From contig JAJFUS010000006.1 of the NCBI GenBank assembly GCA_021372295.1, positions 1 to 64,000 on the forward strand: DNA of 64,000 nucleotides. Reading direction: 5' to 3'. The notes beneath the pieces were generated by a model. The model was not told the origin of the DNA. It saw nothing but the letters and a program-made list of their open reading frames with translations, and ran no database searches. The stretch comes from a bacterium (GTDB taxonomy: Bacteria > Armatimonadota > UBA5829). This document shows positions 8,610-17,568 of this stretch, piece after piece; within the stretch, counting starts at the first letter, position 1; the number at the start of each line of letters is the position of its first letter. A program made the translations under genes and the position numbers.

Positions 8610-9710
8610 CTATCTTCTGCGCAAAAACGCAGGTATATCCAGCTCACCTTCGGGAATAAGCACCGGTTCAGGCACATCGAGCACCGACGACGGCCTCGGA
8701 GGAGCGCTCTCGCCCACTGCAGCCATCGTCTTCGACTCAGCCATCTGCTGCTGCCGATGCTGACCATCAAAGCCTGTCGCCAGAACCGTTATGCGAACTT
8801 CGTTATGCATGGATTCGTCGATAACCGTGCCGAATATCACGTTCACGTCTTCGGCGTCGCACGCCTTGTAGACTATATCGGCGGCATCATAGACTTCAGA
8901 GAGAGTCAGATCAGGACCGCCCGTGATGTTTATAAGCACACCGCGCGCGCCGTCGATTGTCGTCTCAAGGAGAGGACTCGCGCAGGCCATCTGAGCCGCA
9001 TGCGCCGCCTTCTGCTCGCCGCTGCCCAAGCCGATCCCCATCAGAGCCGTGCCCTGGTTCACCATAATCGTCTTCACGTCGGCGAAGTCAACATTAATCA
9101 TACCCGGAATGGTGATAATGTCTGAAATGCCTTGCACACCCTGCCGCACAACGTCGTCGGCGACATTAAAGGCATCTTTGAGCGTGGCTTTCTTTTCAAC
9201 GACGTCCAGCAAACGGTCATTCGGAATGGTGATGAGCGTATCGACCCTGTCTCTGAGCTCCTTAACGCCGCCCTCCGCAACTCTAGCGCGGCGCGGCCCC
9301 TCAAATGCGAACGGCTTGGTCACAACCGCGACCGTAACCGCGCCCATTTCCCTGGACATCTCCGCAATAACGGGAGCGGCTCCGGTGCCGGTGCCGCCGC
9401 CCATACCCGCGGCTATAAATACCATATCGGCTCCCTCAAGAAGCCTGCGAATCTCTGGACGGCTCTCCTCGGCAGACTCTCGACCCATCTCGGGGTTGCC
9501 GCCTGCACCCAGACCTCTGGTGAGATTCGCGCCGAGTTGGAGCTTGCTCTTGGCAGCGGACAGTTCCAAAACCTGGGTATCGGTGTTCATAACCAGAAAA
9601 TCGACGCCCGTGAGACCGGAGTCCATCATCCTGTTGACGGCGTTCATACCTCCACCGCCGACCCCGATTACCTTGATTTTTGCGTAATAATCGCCCGAAC
9701 CGTTCACCAT
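8610..9710 (-). CDS. ftsZ: Cell division GTPase FtsZ
   Basis: The tubulin homologue that polymerises into the Z-ring at mid-cell. The 366-residue protein has the GTP-binding loop GGGTGTG at 104-110, the T7 loop region [11 protein letters not shown], and a short variable linker. It ends in the conserved C-terminal peptide [10 protein letters not shown] that binds FtsA and other membrane tethers. AAAGGAG precedes the ATG. It is the last gene of the division cluster, 88 bases after ftsA, with no visible strong terminator between them. Confidence 0.98.
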   Translation of the reverse strand: MVNGSGDYYAKIKVIGVGGGGMNAVNRMMDSGLTGVDFLVMNTDTQVLELSAAKSKLQLGANLTRGLGAGGNPEMGRESAEESRPEIRRLLEGADMVFIAAGMGGGTGTGAAPVIAEMSREMGAVTVAVVTKPFAFEGPRRARVAEGGVKELRDRVDTLITIPNDRLLDVVEKKATLKDAFNVADDVVRQGVQGISDIITIPGMINVDFADVKTIMVNQGTALMGIGLGSGEQKAAHAAQMACASPLLETTIDGARGVLINITGGPDLTLSEVYDAADIVYKACDAEDVNVIFGTVIDESMHNEVRITVLATGFDGQHRQQQMAESKTMAAVGESAPPRPSSVLDVPEPVLIPEGELDIPAFLRRR

Positions 9711-9798
9711 CCGACTACGCTCCTTTCGCCGTCAAAGTTATAAATAGTTATGACATCCATGCCGTGTAAATCAAATGAAAAACGTGTTGTATTTTCTA

Positions 9799-11031
9799 CT
9801 ATCTGCCCTTACGAAACTTGAACATGTCAAGCAGGCTCTGTTTAAGTGTAACACTCTTCTGCTCATCCCGCAAGTCCGAATGTTGTTTTGCCGCATATAA
9901 AACTAAGCCGACGGCCGTCGAAAAAATGGGGCTCTGCACAGTATCGTTCAAGCCGCCGACATTCCTCGGCAGCCCAAGCCTCACCGGCATCCCGAGCACG
10001 TTTTCGGCAAGTTCCAGCGTCCCGGGCATCTGCGATCCGCCGCCTGTAAGCACGGCACCCGCCGCCAGCAGTTCGATATAGCCGGACTTGATAAGCTCCT
10101 CGCGAACCATACTGAAAATTTCCTGCATGCGGGGCTCTATTATCTTCGCAAGGATTTCCCTGGGAAGTTCCCTGGAAGATTCCGCTCCGAGGCTCATAAT
10201 CTCGAACGTGTCCTCCGGTTCGATCATGTCCACAGTCGCGCAGCCCGACACAATCTTGGCTCTTTCGGCTTCTTCCTGGGCAGCCCGTAGACCCACCGCA
10301 ATATCTTTTGTGACGTGATTGCCGCCGACCGGAAGCACCGCCGTGTAGAAAATCTCACCATTGGCGAAGACCGCGACATCGGTCGTGCCGCCGCCGATAT
10401 CCACAAGCGCGACCCCAAGGTCTTTTTCGGCAGGAATTATGGCGCTTTCGCTGGTGGCTATAGGTTCGAGGACGGTCATGTCGATCTCAAGCCCGGCGCG
10501 CTGGACACACTTCACTACATTGTCCAAAAATGATGTCGAGCCGGTGACAATATGTGTCTCCACTTCCAAGCGGCTGCCCGACATGCCGACTGGGTCTTTA
10601 ATGCCGTCCTGGCCATCCAGCGTAAAGTCTCTGGGCAGCGCGTGAATGATCTCGCGCTCCGGCGGCAGAACGATCACCTTGGACGCATCGACGACCCGCT
10701 CTACGTCGGAACGGGTAACTTCTCTATCCGAGCTGGAAATCGCGATCACCCCGCGGCTGTTGAGCGATGAAATATGCTCGCCCGTCACGCCGACAACCAC
10801 CGACCTGATCGAAACCGTACCGCCCATTTTCTGAGCCTTGTCCGTGGCGCTCTGAATGGCCTCCGTGGTGGCGTCGAGATCGACCACAACCCCTTTGCGC
10901 AAACCGTTGGACGGGGTCAGCCCCACGCCGATAATGTCCGCACTGCCGGCGTCGAAATCAACGTCCGCAAGCACGCAGCAGGTCTTTGTAGTCCCTATGT
11001 CCAGGCCAGCGATAAATTCTTTTCGACTCAA
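9799..11031 (-). CDS. ftsA: Cell division protein FtsA
   Basis: An actin-like ATPase that tethers FtsZ filaments to the inner membrane. The 410 residues begin EFIAGLDIGTTKTCCVLADV (phosphate 1), with VALVDIGGGTTDVAVF (phosphate 2) and LTGGGSQMPG (adenosine motif). The C-terminal KQSLLDMFKFRKGR is the expected amphipathic membrane-targeting helix. The start is TTG at 11031 with GGAG eight bases upstream. It sits directly upstream of ftsZ, as in most bacteria. Confidence 0.97.
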   Translation of the reverse strand: MSRKEFIAGLDIGTTKTCCVLADVDFDAGSADIIGVGLTPSNGLRKGVVVDLDATTEAIQSATDKAQKMGGTVSIRSVVVGVTGEHISSLNSRGVIAISSSDREVTRSDVERVVDASKVIVLPPEREIIHALPRDFTLDGQDGIKDPVGMSGSRLEVETHIVTGSTSFLDNVVKCVQRAGLEIDMTVLEPIATSESAIIPAEKDLGVALVDIGGGTTDVAVFANGEIFYTAVLPVGGNHVTKDIAVGLRAAQEEAERAKIVSGCATVDMIEPEDTFEIMSLGAESSRELPREILAKIIEPRMQEIFSMVREELIKSGYIELLAAGAVLTGGGSQMPGTLELAENVLGMPVRLGLPRNVGGLNDTVQSPIFSTAVGLVLYAAKQHSDLRDEQKSVTLKQSLLDMFKFRKGR

Positions 11032-11060
11032 TGTGTCGTCTCCGTAACGGGTGTAAGGTT

Positions 11061-11417
11061 TTAAGATTCTCGTTTTCTATTCATGCTGGTCTGCGTCAGC
11101 CAGTAACGGCGGATCAGGGACAAATTGAGAAACACCCTCCACCCCAGTACCACTACCGCAGCCAGGAAAAGGTCAAGCCCAATTTGATCGCCCAGGTAAG
11201 CAAGCATGGCGGCCAGAATGGTGTTTACGACGAATCCCGATATGAATATGTCGTCGTGAAACTTGCCTTCAATACCAGCTCTGATACCGCCGAATATGGA
11301 ATCAAGCCCGGCCAATGTGGCCAGCGACAAATACGCCGCGTAATCGGACGGCACTCTGATCGGAAGCCAGTATACAAGAAACCCCAGCGCCAAGCCCACC
11401 AAGGGCAGCCAAATCAT
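11061..11417 (-). CDS. DUF1290 small basic membrane protein (Sbp family)
   Basis: A 118-residue protein with about three membrane segments (MIWLPLVGLALGFLVYWL; a middle segment around residues 57-80; VVNTILAAMLAYLGDQIGL) and a basic C-terminal tail. This matches the DUF1290/Sbp family, usually found beside DUF881 proteins and ftsZ in Gram-positive genomes. It lies between DUF881 and ftsA with short gaps. A role in division or envelope assembly is suggested by context only. Confidence 0.85.
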   Translation of the reverse strand: MIWLPLVGLALGFLVYWLPIRVPSDYAAYLSLATLAGLDSIFGGIRAGIEGKFHDDIFISGFVVNTILAAMLAYLGDQIGLDLFLAAVVVLGWRVFLNLSLIRRYWLTQTSMNRKRES

Positions 11418-11460
11418 GATATTCTCCGAAAGAACATATTACTATTACAAAAAAACTCTG

Positions 11461-12219
11461 CTACTTTTGCCTCTTACCGGGCAAAACCGGATGCGCCACA
11501 CTGAATCTGGTGCTCCCGGCGTAAGCTGGAACCAATAGATCAGACTGTCTCCTGACCTCGATCATATCCAGCAAAAACAACGCGTCCGCGACACCGCCGG
11601 GCAGCGTCAGCGCTTTGTCGAGCACATTCGATTTGCCGATAGCGGTAATCAGATAAGGCGGCGCAACTTGAACCGAGTTTACCAACACAACCGGCCCCAC
11701 GCATCTCACCGACGAATTAGCGATCAAGCGCTGGTCATTCACAGAAATCGCCTCGGCTCCCGAGGCGAAAAGCTCATCCACTATAGCCCGGATGTCCGAA
11801 TCGTGAACCACATAGTTCTCGATGACATCCGCGCGCGTTTCTGAAGGGTCCAGCTTCGGGCTATCGTGAAGCGTCACCACAATTCCCGCTCCGCGAACCG
11901 CCACTGTCCCCGCAAGCATCTTAGACTCGTTAAGCGTCTGCTCCAGACTCTTTGCGCTCGATAGACCAGCCGCCTGTTGGCGGGCCATATCTTCGTTGCG
12001 CTGCTTAAAATCGGCCAACTCCTTGCGCAGTCGCAGATTTTCCTGCTTGGACGCACTGAACGCGGCTCTAAGCGCCGGCATCCGGTTCGGCACACCATCG
12101 TTGGCGGCCTGCCGCTGCGTCTTCAGAGACAACGCCAACAGCATCCCCAGAACAATGCAAAGCGCCGTAACCTGAAACACCCACGATTTGCCGCGAACGG
12201 ACGACATGTTGATTGACAT
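11461..12219 (-). CDS. DUF881 family protein
   Basis: A single-pass membrane protein: an N-terminal anchor (VFQVTALCIVLGMLLALSL), then a coiled-coil stretch (about residues 50-95, SKQENLRLRKELADFKQRNE), then the DUF881 globular domain with GIVVTLHDSP and a segment reading AIVDELFASGAEAISVNDQ, typical of the family. The start is uncertain: a GTG at 12237, an ATG at 12219 and an ATG at 12207 are in frame, and none has a strong ribosome-binding site. I chose 12219. It follows ftsQ by about 27 bases. The family is common downstream of ftsQ in Gram-positive division clusters; its biochemical role is unknown. Confidence 0.85.
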   Translation of the reverse strand: MSINMSSVRGKSWVFQVTALCIVLGMLLALSLKTQRQAANDGVPNRMPALRAAFSASKQENLRLRKELADFKQRNEDMARQQAAGLSSAKSLEQTLNESKMLAGTVAVRGAGIVVTLHDSPKLDPSETRADVIENYVVHDSDIRAIVDELFASGAEAISVNDQRLIANSSVRCVGPVVLVNSVQVAPPYLITAIGKSNVLDKALTLPGGVADALFLLDMIEVRRQSDLLVPAYAGSTRFSVAHPVLPGKRQK

Positions 12220-12246
12220 TTTTACACAGTCACACACCGCGGAGCG

Positions 12247-13050
12247 TCATGACGCATTTTGCGCGACCGCCTTCGGCCTCCATACGGGAGCACTGGGACA
12301 GCTCAGGTCTATGTATATCGCTTCCCTTGCAATCGACGGACGGTATGCGAGCGCGCTTCGCAGCAGTGACATCTTCCTTGCTATATCATCGGGCTGACCG
12401 AGCCTGACGTAAAAACCACTGCTCATATTTAAGCATATATCACCATCAGGGTCAATGGAAATTTTATCGACCCGAATGTTTTCGTTCCGAGCCAATTTAA
12501 CAACCTCAAGCGCGCATCCGACTCTATCCGACCCCGCCACTTTGCCAGGCTGCAACCCTGTCAAGTTCGATATTTCGATCAATGGAATGCCTCTAACGGG
12601 GCCGCAGGTCTTGTGAAACATCAGGCCGTCATCCTGAATCATGCAGCACGTCCGGCCATCCGTAAGCACAGCGCCCGCTTTCCGTTCGGTCACCTGAACC
12701 CACATCTTATCAGGGAATTTTCTGCCTATTCTAACCGACTCAATCTCGTTCAAACCAAGTATTGCTGAACTCACCGGATATTTCCGAACCAGAAAAATAT
12801 TTTTGCCGATCATGCACTGCGAATATTTGTTCACCATCTCGCCATCGGACAGTTCCACTCCCTGAATACCGACTTTGCTGACATTCAGATCAGGCGTCTG
12901 CAGAGCGTAAGTAATCGACATCGACAACAAAACCGACATAAAGAAAAACGAAAACAACAGCCTGTAGTTTGGCTTCTTGCGATTTCGAGTCGATCTGCTT
13001 ACCGGCCGTGTTCTGCGTCGAACACATCTGCGAGTTGTCGCTCGTCTCAC
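12247..13050 (-). CDS. ftsQ: Cell division protein FtsQ/DivIB
   Basis: A bitopic inner-membrane divisome protein. A very basic cytoplasmic tail of about 28 residues is followed by one membrane helix (LLFSFFFMSVLLSMSITYAL) and a POTRA-like domain (VSKVGIQGVELSDGEMV). The beta-domain includes ESVRIGRKFPDKMWVQVTERK, the usual FtsQ signature. At 267 residues it is of normal size. The GTG start has GGGGG eight bases upstream. It starts 17 bases after ddl ends, the classic ddl-ftsQ order. Confidence 0.93.
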   Translation of the reverse strand: MRRATTRRCVRRRTRPVSRSTRNRKKPNYRLLFSFFFMSVLLSMSITYALQTPDLNVSKVGIQGVELSDGEMVNKYSQCMIGKNIFLVRKYPVSSAILGLNEIESVRIGRKFPDKMWVQVTERKAGAVLTDGRTCCMIQDDGLMFHKTCGPVRGIPLIEISNLTGLQPGKVAGSDRVGCALEVVKLARNENIRVDKISIDPDGDICLNMSSGFYVRLGQPDDIARKMSLLRSALAYRPSIAREAIYIDLSCPSAPVWRPKAVAQNAS

Positions 13051-13066
13051 TGTTGAAACCCCCGAA

Positions 13067-14122
13067 TCAAACGTTGTCTTCCATCGCGTATTCGATCAAC
13101 ATATCCAGCAGCCTGCCGAACGAAATTCCCGCCGCCGCCGCCGCCTGCGGCAATAGGCTGGTGGGCGTCATGCCGGGAATTGTGTTGACCTCAAGGACGA
13201 ACATCTCATCATTGGTCATAATTATATCCGTCCTTGACACGCCTTTGCAACCCAGCGATTTATGCGCCGCAAGCCCCAATTCCTGAGCCCTCTCGGCAGC
13301 TTCCGAGCTTATTACAGCGGGCACGATTTCCTGCGTCGCCCCCGGAGTATATTTTGCCTCGTAGTCGTAAGACCCATTTTTCGGAACGATCTCGATCACC
13401 GGAAGCGCGAAAGGCTCATTGTTGCCGAGCACAGCGACAGTCAGTTCCCTGCCCTCGATAAATTGCTCAATGATTATCTGACCGTCATAGCAAACAGCAT
13501 CTTTGATAGCATTATTCAACGCCTCGCGACTGTTTACCTTCGTCATTCCGATACTCGATCCCTGACGGCTCGGCTTGACTATAACCGGGTAGCCGATTTT
13601 GTCGACCGCCGCAGTGATGAACTCCTCATCCCACTTGCCATTCTTGCAGCAGAAATCCACCGACGCGGGAACCGGCACGCCGTCGATTGCCAGCACTTTC
13701 TTCGCCATCGACTTGTCCATCGCAAGCGCACTCGCCAAGACTCCCGAGCCGGTATATGGAATCCCAAGAAGTTCGAGGAAACCCTGAACAGTGCCATCCT
13801 CGCCGTACCTGCCATGGAGCGCGAGAAAAACCACATCCGGCCTCAGACCGGAATCGCCCGCTATCTCCTGCACGGACACCAACTTGTTTTCACTGCAAAG
13901 CGCGGCTCCGACTGACGCAACAGCCTCCACCTCGGTCGATGCGCCCTGCAGGCACTGCCGCCTGGTTCCTGGAATCAGGGCAGCGTCCACGCCGACCGCC
14001 TCGTATTTGCCCATATCGAGCGCATCCAGTATCTGCTTGCCGGTCGATAACGAGACTCCCCGCTCACTCGACATACCACCCATCATCACCGCAACTTTGA
14101 TCTTGCCTTTTCGTTCTACCAT
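13067..14122 (-). CDS. ddl: D-alanine--D-alanine ligase
   Basis: An ATP-grasp enzyme that joins two D-alanines for the peptidoglycan stem peptide. The 351 residues show the N-terminal VAVMMGGMSSERGVSLSTG motif, the ATP-grasp segment GYPVIVKPSRQGSSIGMTKV, EQFIEGRELTVAV, and the C-terminal metal-binding EVNTIPGMTPTSLLPQAA. It overlaps murB by 7 bases (ATGGTAG), which implies translational coupling. Confidence 0.97.
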   Translation of the reverse strand: MVERKGKIKVAVMMGGMSSERGVSLSTGKQILDALDMGKYEAVGVDAALIPGTRRQCLQGASTEVEAVASVGAALCSENKLVSVQEIAGDSGLRPDVVFLALHGRYGEDGTVQGFLELLGIPYTGSGVLASALAMDKSMAKKVLAIDGVPVPASVDFCCKNGKWDEEFITAAVDKIGYPVIVKPSRQGSSIGMTKVNSREALNNAIKDAVCYDGQIIIEQFIEGRELTVAVLGNNEPFALPVIEIVPKNGSYDYEAKYTPGATQEIVPAVISSEAAERAQELGLAAHKSLGCKGVSRTDIIMTNDEMFVLEVNTIPGMTPTSLLPQAAAAAGISFGRLLDMLIEYAMEDNV

Positions 14123-15018
14123 TCGCCCACTAACCTGACCTCATATTCCAAATCTACACCATGTATATCTTTGACCAACTTTTTGACCTTTTCCGCTAAC
14201 GTATAAAGGTCTGAAGCTGTGGCGTTATGTGCATTCATGATAAAGTTTCCGTGGATTTCCGATACAACCGCCCCGCCCTCACGCATGCCCTTGCAGCCCG
14301 CACCGTCAATCAATCCGCCAGCGCTCAGACCTGTGGGATTCTTAAAGAAACACCCCGCACTCTTGCCCTGCGGCTGAGTGTCGGCGCGGTGTTTTCTTAC
14401 GCCCTCCAAATGCTGGGCGATGGCCTCTCCGTCACCGGTCTTCATCTTAAACGAAGCATACGTAATAATGAGAGATTTGTCGTATTGAAAGCGACTGTTT
14501 CGGTAGCTGAACCCGCATTTTGCTCTCTGAAGGGTCTTCTTTTCGCCGGTATCGGTCACGACCCGAACGCTGTCGGTCACTTCGTCTATATATCCGCGAT
14601 GAGTGCCCGCGTTCATTACAATCGCCCCGCCGACGCTGCCGGGAACAGTCCCTACTCCTTCAAGCCCGCTGAGATTGTTTTTGGCGGCAATATCGGCTAC
14701 CCTCGAAATCCTCGCTGCCGACCCCGCCACAATCTGCCTGCCTTGGACTTCTATACTCGAAAACTGCTCGCCCAGCTTGATTACGATTCCACGTATGCCC
14801 CTATCCGAGACAAGCAGGTTCGCGCCGTCGCCTATTACCATCCAGGGGATTTCGTGCCGGGATATGTATAACATGAGTGCGGATAGTTCGTCTTCATTGG
14901 ACACTTCAACAAAGTAATCAGCCGGTCCGCCGACACCAAGCGTAGTGTATCCGGCCATAGGCTCGGATTCGGTGACTCGTCCGGTCGCAATGAGTTTCAG
15001 GTCGTCGATAACACTCAT
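14116..15018 (-). CDS. murB: UDP-N-acetylenolpyruvoylglucosamine reductase MurB
   Basis: A FAD- and NADPH-dependent enzyme that completes UDP-MurNAc synthesis. The 300 residues include the FAD-binding segment MVIGDGANLLVSDRGIRG, GTVPGSVGGAIVMNAG, the catalytic region YRNSRFQ and the late GKSAGCFFKNP/LIDGAGCKG motifs. The size and motifs fit the shorter (type II) MurB. It starts one base after murC ends. Confidence 0.97.
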   Translation of the reverse strand: MSVIDDLKLIATGRVTESEPMAGYTTLGVGGPADYFVEVSNEDELSALMLYISRHEIPWMVIGDGANLLVSDRGIRGIVIKLGEQFSSIEVQGRQIVAGSAARISRVADIAAKNNLSGLEGVGTVPGSVGGAIVMNAGTHRGYIDEVTDSVRVVTDTGEKKTLQRAKCGFSYRNSRFQYDKSLIITYASFKMKTGDGEAIAQHLEGVRKHRADTQPQGKSAGCFFKNPTGLSAGGLIDGAGCKGMREGGAVVSEIHGNFIMNAHNATASDLYTLAEKVKKLVKDIHGVDLEYEVRLVGEW

Positions 15019-15019
15019 A

Positions 15020-16390
15020 TTACGCGCCTCTCTCTGAGAGAATCGCAGCCAAGCTCTCGCTGACAGCGCGTATATCGCCAGCGCCCAGGATTATTACCAG
15101 GTCGCCGCTCGTCAATTTATCCGCCAGACCGACAGCAATCTCATTCTTTTCGGGCGCGTATCGGACATCGGCAAAACCGTTCGAGCGCATTTGATCGACA
15201 ATGATCCCGGCGGTTACGCCATCAATTGGCTGCTCGCGGGCCGCGTATATCGAGCTGACAATCACCTCGTCAGCAATCGAAAGAGCCTCAGCGAACTCAC
15301 CGGCGAAGGCCTTTGTGCGCGAATACAGATGAGGCTGGAAGACGGCGATTATATGCCTGTCTTGGTGAGCTAAACGCGCGCCGGAGAGCGTCGCCTTGAT
15401 CTCAGCCGGGTGATGAGCGTAGTCATCGACGACCGTTACACCGCTCTCATCATAAAGAATCTCCCAGCGCCGACCGGCCCCGGTGAAATCGCGAAGCCCC
15501 ATGCGGACGGCGTCAAAATCAGCGCCAAGCTCGAATGCCGCGCCTGCCGCCGCAAGAGAATTAAGCACGTTCTGCCTGCCAGGAACGCTCATTGTGACCT
15601 TGCCCAGAGTCTTGCCGCCAACCGAGAGCATATACGTCGGCTCAGGATTCGACACATCCACGTCAGCGGCTAAAATATCGGGCGAACCGTTTGTGCCGAA
15701 CCACACGACTCGCCTGCCGCAGCCGTTTAGTACCCGGCGCGCGCGGTCGTCGTCGCCGCACGCGATAATCGTGCCGTTCTCATCAACCTGCCCGGCAAAC
15801 TTTCTGAATGTCTCTTCGATGCGCTCGATTGTGCCGTAATGATCAAGGTGATCGGCGTCGATATTGGTGATGACCGCAATCGACGGATAAAGATGCAGAA
15901 ACGAACTGAACGCCTCGCATGCCTCGGTCACAAAAACAGACCCATTGCCAATTCGCACGTTGCCGCCCAAAGACTTCACGTCGCCGCCGATAAGCACATT
16001 TGCGTCCAGATCGGTACGCTCCAGAATCGCGTTCAGCATAGAGGTGGTGGTGGTCTTGCCATGCGTGCCCGATACTGCGACCCGGTGCTTGTACGGCTCC
16101 ATCAACCGGCCCAGCATCACAGGTCGCTCCAGCGTCTCCACACCCAACCGAGCCGCTTCGACCATCTCCGGGTTGTCTTTGGGAATCGCAGCCGAGTAAA
16201 CAACCACGTCCGCGCCGGTCACATTGCCCGCCGCATGCCCGATATGTATCGTGACACCGGCTGATTCGAGGCGTCGGGTGACGTCGCTCTCCTGCCGATC
16301 CGAGCCGCTTACATGCTCGCCACGCTTATTGAGAACGTGGGCAATGGCGCTCATTCCAGCGCCGCCTATACCTATTAGATGATAATGCAA
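15020..16390 (-). CDS. murC: UDP-N-acetylmuramate--L-alanine ligase MurC
   Basis: Adds L-alanine to UDP-MurNAc in the cytoplasm. The 456 residues carry the N-terminal HLIGIGGAGMSAIAHVL Rossmann motif, the ATP-binding P-loop SGTHGKTTTTSM, a DADHLDHYG segment and the C-terminal DDYAHHPAEIKATL motif, all diagnostic of MurC within the Mur ligases. A 107-base gap with heptamer-like repeats separates it from murG upstream. Confidence 0.97.
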   Translation of the reverse strand: MHYHLIGIGGAGMSAIAHVLNKRGEHVSGSDRQESDVTRRLESAGVTIHIGHAAGNVTGADVVVYSAAIPKDNPEMVEAARLGVETLERPVMLGRLMEPYKHRVAVSGTHGKTTTTSMLNAILERTDLDANVLIGGDVKSLGGNVRIGNGSVFVTEACEAFSSFLHLYPSIAVITNIDADHLDHYGTIERIEETFRKFAGQVDENGTIIACGDDDRARRVLNGCGRRVVWFGTNGSPDILAADVDVSNPEPTYMLSVGGKTLGKVTMSVPGRQNVLNSLAAAGAAFELGADFDAVRMGLRDFTGAGRRWEILYDESGVTVVDDYAHHPAEIKATLSGARLAHQDRHIIAVFQPHLYSRTKAFAGEFAEALSIADEVIVSSIYAAREQPIDGVTAGIIVDQMRSNGFADVRYAPEKNEIAVGLADKLTSGDLVIILGAGDIRAVSESLAAILSERGA

Positions 16391-16405
16391 AATGAAACCC
16401 CGTGT

Positions 16406-16440
16406 ATTTGATTAAGAATTAAGAATTATTGAGAATTGGC
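16406..16440. repeat. Short AT-rich tandem repeat in the murG-murC gap
   Basis: Degenerate tandem units of AGAATTA (ttaagaattaagaatt, then attgagaattgg). A short inverted repeat (ATATC...GATAT) follows. It belongs to the short-unit repeats seen in several other gaps of this window. Confidence 0.6.
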
Positions 16441-16497
16441 ATATCGGAGGTTTCTGATATCTCATGCCTTGGGACACCCATATCTCGGCCCACACAC

Positions 16498-17568
16498 CTA
16501 TCTCCTAACGCATTCCTCAGCCACGCGCCTCGCCGCATCGATCCTGGCAAGCGATGCGCTCGCATCAGCCATTGCGCGAAGCCTGTCGGGATCGGATCGC
16601 AAGTCGATCACCAAATTCCCGAGCATGCCATTTGTCGCCGAGGCCTCTTCACACATAATCCCTGCGTCTCGGTTAACAAGATACTCCGCATTGCGCTTCT
16701 GCTCTCCTGTAACGGCATGCGGATATGGAACCAATATACTCGGCAGCCCCGCCAAAGTCAGTTCGGCAATCGTCGACGCGCCACTGCGACATATTACAAG
16801 ATCAGCCGCCGCTATGGCACACGGCATGTCCAGGTAGGCCATCACGTGATATAGGTCCGATTCCGCAGATCGACAATCGTCCATATTACGTTTGCCGACC
16901 TGATGGAGCACCTGCGTATTGCCGTCATTAACCATCGACCACATATCCATTACGAGTTCGTTGAGACGTTTGGCGCCCTGACTTCCGCCAACCACCAATA
17001 TAGTAAACGCATCCTCGCGCAAACCCAGCTCGCGCCTGGCCTCAGCTTTTCCACGCAGTGACTGAAACTCCTTGCGCGTCGGAAGCCCGGTCAGAACGAC
17101 TTTGCCCTCCGGGAAATACGCAGCCGACAGATCGAACGACACACAGACTTTGTCGGCTATTCGCGACAGCCAAAGGTTGGTTCTGCCGGGCACGGTATTT
17201 TGCTCGTGAATGACGATCCTTATGCCCAGGCTTTTCGCGGCAACCAGCACAGCGGCGGTCGTATAACCGCCAGTGCCGACTACTACGTCCGGCTTGAACT
17301 TGCTCAGAATTCTTCTTGCGCGAAATACTCCCGCGATCAGCCTGCCTGTAGATGCTATGTTCTTGATCGACAAAGACTTCGTCAGCGACGAACTCGGCAC
17401 AGCCTCAAACTCGATGCCGGCGGCCCTCGCAATCGCGCCCTCCGGCCCGTGCGAGCTACCGACGAACAGAAGCTCGATAGCCGGATCGATGTCGCGAAGA
17501 GCCTCCCCCACGCTTACCGCGGGATACACGTGACCGCCCGTTCCGCCGCCCGTCAACACTACTTTCAT
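16498..17568 (-). CDS. murG: Undecaprenyldiphospho-muramoylpentapeptide GlcNAc transferase MurG
   Basis: A peripheral membrane GT28 enzyme that converts lipid I to lipid II. It opens KVVLTGGGTGGHVYPAVSVG, the classic GTGGHxxPA loop, and the C-terminal half has the VGGSQGAKRLNE and CRSGASTIAELTLAGLPSILVPYPHA motifs that bind UDP-GlcNAc. The start is ATG at 17568; an upstream in-frame ATG would add nine residues not seen in the family. Its first 113 bases overlap the end of ftsW. Confidence 0.97.
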   Translation of the reverse strand: MKVVLTGGGTGGHVYPAVSVGEALRDIDPAIELLFVGSSHGPEGAIARAAGIEFEAVPSSSLTKSLSIKNIASTGRLIAGVFRARRILSKFKPDVVVGTGGYTTAAVLVAAKSLGIRIVIHEQNTVPGRTNLWLSRIADKVCVSFDLSAAYFPEGKVVLTGLPTRKEFQSLRGKAEARRELGLREDAFTILVVGGSQGAKRLNELVMDMWSMVNDGNTQVLHQVGKRNMDDCRSAESDLYHVMAYLDMPCAIAAADLVICRSGASTIAELTLAGLPSILVPYPHAVTGEQKRNAEYLVNRDAGIMCEEASATNGMLGNLVIDLRSDPDRLRAMADASASLARIDAARRVAEECVRR

